Shown piece after piece: positions 6,545 to 9,783 of a stretch of 9,783 nt of DNA. This stretch comes from Clostridia bacterium (GTDB taxonomy: Bacteria; Bacillota_E; RBS10-35; JAJYVN01), in assembly GCA_027335545.1 (NCBI GenBank), contig DAHWHV010000161.1:1-9783 (forward strand). Direction: 5' to 3'. Every line of letters begins with the position of its first letter. The first letter of the stretch is position 1. The notes below the pieces were generated by a model. That model saw only the letters and a list, made by a program, of their open reading frames with translations. It ran no database searches and was not told where the DNA came from. Position numbers and translations under genes: made by a program.

Positions 6545-7398
6545 CACGCCCTCCCCGCGCTGCCGAAGTGCCGGATGCGCTCCTCCGCCAGGGCGCGGAC
6601 GGCCGCCGCCGCCTCGGCCAGGGCGGGGGCCGGGTCGTCCTGGGGGGCGTGGGTGACCAGGGCCTCCCCGAGGCCGCGCACGAACGCCCGGCGCAACTCG
6701 GTATCGATGTTCACCTTGGCGATGCCGGCGGCGATCGCCTGGCGCAGCTGTTCGGCGTCCAGGCCCGAGCCGCCGTGCAGGACCAGCGGCACGGACACCG
6801 CCGCGGCCACGGCGCGCAGCAGGTCCAGGCGCAGCCGGGGCACGGACGAGGAGAGCCCGTGCACGTTGCCGACGGCCGGGGCCAGACTGTCGCAGCCGGT
6901 CTCGGCGACGAAGCGGGCGCAGTCCTCCGGACCCGCCAAGCGGGCCTCGGCCTCGTCGACGGAGATGTCGTCCTCGCTGCCGGAGACCCGGCCCACCTCG
7001 GCCTCCAGGGGCACGCCCACCGCACGGCAGACGCGCGCGATCTCCGCTGTCTGGCGGGTGTTCTCCGCCAGCGGCCACTCCGAGCCGTCGTACATCACCG
7101 AGGTGCAGCCGGCCCGCAGCCCGCGCACGACCGCCTCGAAGCTCTGGGCGTGATCCAGGTGGAGGCAGGCGGGCACGGGGCTGGCGGCGGCGCGCGCCCG
7201 CACCCAGCCGCAGCAGGCCTCCAGCCCGGCCTGGCGCACGGCGCGCCGCCCGACCTGCAGCAGGATCGGCGCCCGCAGCGCCTCCGCGGCGCAGAAGACC
7301 GCGTCCACCATGTCGGCGGTGTGGATGCTGAAGGCCCCCACGGCGTAGCCCTCGCGGCGCGCCCGCGGCAGCAGGTCCTGGCCGGATACCAGCGGCAT
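6544..7398 (-). CDS. Class II ketose-bisphosphate aldolase (fructose/tagatose type)
   Basis: The 284-residue zinc-dependent aldolase cleaves a ketose 1,6-bisphosphate to DHAP and an aldehyde. Catalytic Asp82 and zinc ligand His83 lie in LDHAQ. His180 (GNVHG) and His208 (LHGGSGL) are the other two zinc ligands, at the same numbers as in E. coli GatY/KbaY. YDGS (103-106), EAEVG (132-136) and VNIDTE (229-234) are standard phosphate and active-site loops. Length matches the GatY/IolJ type. It starts at ATG 7398 with a plain run of eight G (complement of 7403-7410) 4 bases upstream acting as SD. It follows the phosphofructokinase by 67 bases and overlaps the dehydrogenase start by one base. The kinase next door makes fructose 1,6-bisphosphate the simplest substrate. 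Tagatose bisphosphate or a deoxy-keto-gluconate phosphate cannot be excluded. Confidence 0.86.
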   Translation of the reverse strand: MPLVSGQDLLPRARREGYAVGAFSIHTADMVDAVFCAAEALRAPILLQVGRRAVRQAGLEACCGWVRARAAASPVPACLHLDHAQSFEAVVRGLRAGCTSVMYDGSEWPLAENTRQTAEIARVCRAVGVPLEAEVGRVSGSEDDISVDEAEARLAGPEDCARFVAETGCDSLAPAVGNVHGLSSSVPRLRLDLLRAVAAAVSVPLVLHGGSGLDAEQLRQAIAAGIAKVNIDTELRRAFVRGLGEALVTHAPQDDPAPALAEAAAAVRALAEERIRHFGSAGRA

Positions 7399-7433
7399 CG
7401 GTCCCCCCCCATTCCGCGCGATCCGGGTCGGGC

Positions 7434-7456
7434 GCCGCGGCCCCGGCGGGCGCGGC
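7434..7456. other. Intercistronic hairpin between kinase and aldolase genes
   Basis: A 9-bp stem with one bulged base and a 4-base loop sits in the 67-base gap. On the minus strand it opens GCCGCGCCC and closes GGGGCCGCGGC. It may protect or separate the kinase and aldolase parts of the message. GC-only stems are common in this DNA, so significance is uncertain. Confidence 0.35.
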
Positions 7457-7465
7457 TTGGGGCGC

Positions 7466-8581
7466 TCAGAACAGGCGTGTCGGCGGCGGGACGCTCCCCA
7501 GCAGGGGCCGCAACCAGGACGCGAACGCTTCCCCGCCTGAGCGCATTCCCGGCGGCAGGAGCCGCTCCCTGCCGGCGACCTCGCGCAGGGGCACCACACC
7601 GTAGTCGGACGCCGGCCCGCCCTCCGGGCGCGGGGGGATCGAGACCATCACGCCGCCGCGACCGGCCAGGACGGCGGCCGCGGCGGCGCGCCCCACCCCC
7701 TCCGCCTCGGCGCGATCGCGCTCCGTGGCGGCGGCCCGCAGGCAGCGCGGCAGGAAGCCCAGGCTCTCCGCGCGCACCCGCAGGCCGAGCCGGGTGCGCA
7801 GGACGGAGGCGAGGCGGTGCGCCGCGCCCCCCAGCACGGGCGTCCGTCCGGCGGCGTCCAGGGCGCCCGCGCCGAGGCCCAGGCCGTCGGCCGTGCGCAC
7901 CCCCTCGGCGACGGCGACCAGGACGGAGCCGTCGCGCCGCTGGAGCCGCGCGACCTCGGCGCAGAAGGCCTCCATGTCTACGGGGACCTCCGGCAGCAGC
8001 ACCAGTTGCGGCAGCCCGCCGGTCGCGGTTCGGGCCAGCGTGGCCGCCGCCGCCAGCCAGCCGGCGCGCCGGCCCATGACCTCGATCAGGCGCACGTCCT
8101 CGAAGCCGGACATCGCCCAGAGGTCGACGGCCAGGTCGGTGAAGGCGTCGACGACGAAGGCGGCCGCGCTGGGGTAGCCGGGGGCGTGGTCGGTCCCCTC
8201 CAGGTCGTTATCGATCGTCTTGGGGACCCCCGCCACGCACAGGCCCGCCCCGGCCAGCCCGTCCCCCAGCGCCATCGTCCCGTTGCCGCCCATCACCACG
8301 ACGCCCACGACGCCCTCCGCCCGCAGGCGGCGCGCGCAGGCCTCCAGCGCGGGGCCGTCCAGGGCGTGGCGCCCGGAGCCCAGCGCGGCGCCGGGTGCGG
8401 TGCGGAGCCAGGCTGGCGGGTCCCCCGTCAGCGGCACGAAGTCGCCGGCCAGGAGTCCCCGCCCCCCGCCGCGTACGCCCAGCGGCTGGGCGCCGGCGGC
8501 GCGCAGCGCCCCCCAGGCCCCGTAAAGGGAGGCGTTGAGCACCGTCGTCGGGCCGCCGAACTGGCCGAGCAGCACACGCAT
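7466..8581 (-). CDS. 6-phosphofructokinase family (PFK-A type, mixed ATP/PPi signature)
   Basis: The 371-residue PFK superfamily enzyme phosphorylates fructose 6-phosphate (or a close analogue) at C1. It opens with GQFGGPTTVLNASLYG, the GGPTxVxNAS form common in PPi-type and mixed-substrate PFKs. GGNGTM (98-103) replaces the E. coli GGDGS: residue 100 is Asn and residue 101 Gly. PKTIDND (120-126) carries Lys121 and the catalytic base Asp124. EVMGRRAGWLA (167-177) is the substrate loop. LGFLPRC (274-280) replaces LGHIQRG, with Arg279 kept and the His changed to Phe. In E. coli numbering the donor residues are Gly104 (ATP-like) and Lys124 (PPi-like), so the donor cannot be called. The start at 8581 is the ATG directly before MRVLLGQFGG; its SD is weak. 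It is first in the operon, just downstream of a 17-bp palindrome. Confidence 0.85.
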   Translation of the reverse strand: MRVLLGQFGGPTTVLNASLYGAWGALRAAGAQPLGVRGGGRGLLAGDFVPLTGDPPAWLRTAPGAALGSGRHALDGPALEACARRLRAEGVVGVVVMGGNGTMALGDGLAGAGLCVAGVPKTIDNDLEGTDHAPGYPSAAAFVVDAFTDLAVDLWAMSGFEDVRLIEVMGRRAGWLAAAATLARTATGGLPQLVLLPEVPVDMEAFCAEVARLQRRDGSVLVAVAEGVRTADGLGLGAGALDAAGRTPVLGGAAHRLASVLRTRLGLRVRAESLGFLPRCLRAAATERDRAEAEGVGRAAAAAVLAGRGGVMVSIPPRPEGGPASDYGVVPLREVAGRERLLPPGMRSGGEAFASWLRPLLGSVPPPTRLF

Positions 8582-8616
8582 GCCCGTCCATTCGCCACCC
8601 GGCGCCGATCGTCCTG

Positions 8617-8654
8617 GGTGGCCCTGGCCAAAGTCCCCTTTGGCCAGGGCCACC
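8617..8654. repeat. Perfect 17-bp palindrome with 4-base loop
   Basis: The arm GGTGGCCCTGGCCAAAG (8617-8633) is followed by TCCC and its exact reverse complement (8638-8654). It includes A/T-containing segments, so it is not a base-composition accident. It sits 35 bases upstream of the kinase start, within its promoter or leader. It looks like a REP/MITE-type dispersed palindrome or a strong RNA hairpin. The arms lack a terminal T run, so it is not a classical terminator. Confidence 0.85.
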
Positions 8655-8666
8655 GCCGGAACTGGT

Positions 8667-8702
8667 GCCTGGTGGGCGCTGCGAAACTCGTCTCCACCAG
8701 GC
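8667..8702. repeat. 9-bp inverted repeat beside the palindrome
   Basis: GCCTGGTGG (8667-8675) and CCACCAGGC (8694-8702) are exact complements around an 18-base loop that is less GC-rich than its surroundings. It starts 12 bases after the 17-bp palindrome and could form part of the same element or an operator. Confidence 0.6.
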
Positions 8703-9097
8703 CGCGCTTCGCCCCCCTGCTTCGAGGGAAGGGCCGAGGGGCGGGCCGAGGGCGCGCTGTGTGCGCCGGATGCCGCGGCGGCGGTGGCGGCCGTCCTGCG
8801 GGAGCGCTGAGGCGAGCGCGGAGGCCCTCAGCCGCCCGCGTGCCAGAGGCCCCGCCCGCCCATCGCCCGCGTCAACCCGCTGGTCCATTCGTCCCTTCAC
8901 GGCCGTGCTGACTCCACCGCGGGTGCAGCCGAGCCGATGCCTGAGCCTGCCAATCACCCGCCGCGACGGACTTGCGGTGCCCGCGGGCGCGAGGGGCCTG
9001 TCGGTGCTCCGCTGCGGGGAGGATCGCTCGCCTGCGGCGGACGAGCGGCCCAGGCGCGGACACCGCCGCGAGGGGCCGCCTGCCTCCGCCGGAGCGC

Positions 9098-9128
9098 GGG
9101 GGATTCGGGTTGCCGACGGCGAACCCCC
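9098..9128. other. Bulged hairpin before the tandem repeat
   Basis: GGGGG, a bulged A, and TTCG (9098-9107) pair with CGAA-CCCCC (9120-9128), enclosing 12 bases. The nine pairs include A-T pairs. It ends 2 bases before the ACACGGCC array. Its function is unknown. Confidence 0.4.
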
Positions 9129-9130
9129 AC

Positions 9131-9162
9131 ACACGGCCACACGGCCACACGGCCACACGGCC
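9131..9162. repeat. Four tandem copies of ACACGGCC
   Basis: Four exact head-to-tail copies of an 8-bp unit (9131-9138, 9139-9146, 9147-9154, 9155-9162) in non-coding DNA. There are no spacers, so this is not a CRISPR. It may be a slippage-prone microsatellite or a cluster of direct-repeat protein-binding sites. Confidence 0.9.
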
Positions 9163-9217
9163 TGCAGCCATGAGGAAGGCGCCAGGACCCCGCTGCGAAA
9201 GGGCAGAGGCGGTCCCT

Positions 9218-9234
9218 CCACCCACCAGGGGTGG
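9218..9234. other. Small hairpin CCACCC/GGGTGG
   Basis: A 6-bp perfect stem with a 5-base ACCAG loop, about 90 bases upstream of the acetyltransferase start. It is listed as part of the structured spacer; alone it is weak. Confidence 0.3.
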
Positions 9235-9269
9235 CGGGCCGCGACGAACGCGGGCAACAGCATCCGCAG

Positions 9270-9305
9270 GGGGGTGCGGCAAGAGCGGGCTCTTGCGGCA
9301 CCCCC
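9270..9305. promoter_or_regulatory. Strong hairpin just before the acetyltransferase ribosome-binding site
   Basis: Sixteen-base arms with one G-G mismatch: GGGGGTGC-G-GCAAGAG (9270-9285), CGGG loop, CTCTTGC-G-GCACCCCC (9290-9305). It ends 6 bases before the SD region of the acetyltransferase. It could be an operator, an attenuator-like leader structure or a 5' stabiliser. There is no T run on the plus strand. Confidence 0.6.
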
Positions 9306-9311
9306 AAGCAA

Positions 9312-9320
9312 GAGGGGGAG
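9312..9320 (+). promoter_or_regulatory. Ribosome-binding site of the acetyltransferase
   Basis: GAGGGGGAG ends 3 bases before ATG 9324, with the GAGGGGG core at 5 bases. It supports this start. Confidence 0.6.
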
Positions 9321-9323
9321 CAC

Positions 9324-9783
9324 ATGCCACTGGAGGGGCCGCGCGGTGCCCGCCCCGAGGAGGTCGCCGCGGTCATCGCCTTGGCCGACGCGATCTTCGG
9401 GGGGAAGGCCCCCCGCATGGGACCGGAGTTCCCGACGCTCTTCTCCGCGGCCAACGCCGCCAACCTGCTCACCTTCTGGGACGGGCCGGCGCCCGTCTCC
9501 CTGGTCGGCTTCTGGCGCGGCGCCCTCTGGACCCACGGCCGCCGGCTCGCGGTGGCGCACGTCGGCGCCGTCTGCACCCGGCCCGAGTACCGCGCCCAGG
9601 GCCTGGCGGGGGCCCTCCTCGCGGAGGGGATGGCCGGACTCCGCGCCGAGGGCGTCGCCCTGCTGCTGATCTCCGGGGACCGGAGCCTCTACCGGCGGAT
9701 CGGCGCCCGCCGCTTCGGCCACCTGCGGCGCTACCGGCTGGCGGCCGCGGCGCTGGGCGTGGGGCCGGCGCCCGTCGGGGCGG
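9324..9783 (+). CDS. GNAT family N-acetyltransferase, 3' end outside the window
   Basis: The first 153 codons are present and the frame is still open at the window edge. Residues 79-99 (HVGAVCTRPEYRAQGLAGALL) form GNAT motif A: a beta strand, then Arg90-Ala-Gln-Gly93-Leu-Ala95, the acetyl-CoA pyrophosphate loop of Q/RxxGxG/A type. LLLISGDRSLYRRIGARRFG (113-132) is the following strand plus the common YxxxGF/R-like turn. The arrangement resembles GNAT proteins with a second, degenerate C-terminal half, so the full protein is probably longer. The substrate cannot be inferred. ATG 9324 has a good SD and the product begins directly with GNAT-like sequence. It is divergent from the kinase operon, and a strong hairpin lies in its leader. 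Confidence 0.78.
   Translation, partial: MPLEGPRGARPEEVAAVIALADAIFGGKAPRMGPEFPTLFSAANAANLLTFWDGPAPVSLVGFWRGALWTHGRRLAVAHVGAVCTRPEYRAQGLAGALLAEGMAGLRAEGVALLLISGDRSLYRRIGARRFGHLRRYRLAAAALGVGPAPVGA

Larger units (their letters stand above)
8582..9323. other. Structured 742-base spacer between divergent kinase operon and acetyltransferase
   Basis: No supported gene is present. The overlapping frames give Arg/Pro/Ala-rich translations without family motifs. It should hold promoters for both divergent units, but no clear boxes are readable. It is unusually rich in inverted repeats (8617-8654, 8667-8702, 9098-9128, 9218-9234, 9270-9305) and has four copies of an 8-bp unit (9131-9162). One plus frame ending at TGA 8808-8810 reads ...APDAAAAVAAVLRER, preceded by two GGGCCGAGGG repeats (8731-8740, 8743-8752). 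It looks like a protein C terminus and may be a gene remnant, but lacks a credible start. Confidence 0.5.

Noticed and set aside
4651..8079. Very long plus-strand frames (for example 5171-7153 and 6505-8079) opposite the operon
   Set aside because: They run antisense to three enzymes with complete active sites and have shadow-type composition.
4027..8581. A sulfoglycolysis or coenzyme M gene cluster
   Set aside because: Cysteate-synthase and sulfolactate-dehydrogenase relatives belong to these families, but no sulfonate-specific gene is present and residues cannot decide; kept only as a test hypothesis.
9131..9162. CRISPR array
   Set aside because: The 8-bp units are contiguous, with no spacers and no cas genes.
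8208..9722. A 504-residue minus-strand frame from the acetyltransferase region into the kinase
   Set aside because: It is antisense to the GNAT motif and out of frame with the kinase; its product is low-complexity.

Overview
The window comes from a very GC-rich bacterial chromosome: by eye well over 70% G+C, with almost every third codon position G or C. Ribosome-binding sites are G-rich (GGAGG or plain G runs), and one good TTG start is present. The PilZ (c-di-GMP receptor) domain and the Shine-Dalgarno sites point to a bacterium. The phylum cannot be fixed from this piece; a GC-rich environmental lineage outside the best-known groups is only a guess. I see no tRNA, rRNA, transposase, phage gene or CRISPR array. 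The content is metabolic.

Layout. Positions 1-479 are a gene-free leader with small GC hairpins. A plus-strand sugar isomerase of the L-fucose/L-arabinose isomerase superfamily follows (480-1835). A convergent minus-strand PilZ protein (2020-2670) lies back-to-back, across a 309-base spacer, with a plus-strand YghZ-type aldo/keto reductase (2980-3975). A strong GC hairpin (3978-4015) closes that gene and also ends the minus-strand operon facing it.

The operon reads right to left from about 8581 to 4027: a PFK-family 6-phosphofructokinase with mixed ATP/PPi signature residues, a class II ketose-bisphosphate aldolase, a D-isomer-specific 2-hydroxyacid dehydrogenase of the phosphoglycerate dehydrogenase type (its start overlaps the aldolase stop by one base), and a PLP enzyme of the threonine synthase family. 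The first two steps would take a ketohexose 6-phosphate to a 1,6-bisphosphate and then to trioses. The last two could oxidise a 2-hydroxyacid and run a PLP-dependent beta/gamma-replacement. The isomerase and the aldo/keto reductase fit the same theme of phosphosugar and triose handling, but this grouping is inferred from position, not shown.

Upstream of the kinase lie 742 bases without a convincing gene (8582-9323). They hold a perfect 17-bp inverted repeat with a 4-base loop, several more hairpins and four exact copies of an 8-bp unit. A GNAT acetyltransferase then begins at 9324 and runs off the window end. The most interesting items are this structured spacer, the mixed-signature PFK, and the kinase-aldolase-dehydrogenase-threonine-synthase-like operon, whose last enzyme lacks the canonical SFKDRG motif.
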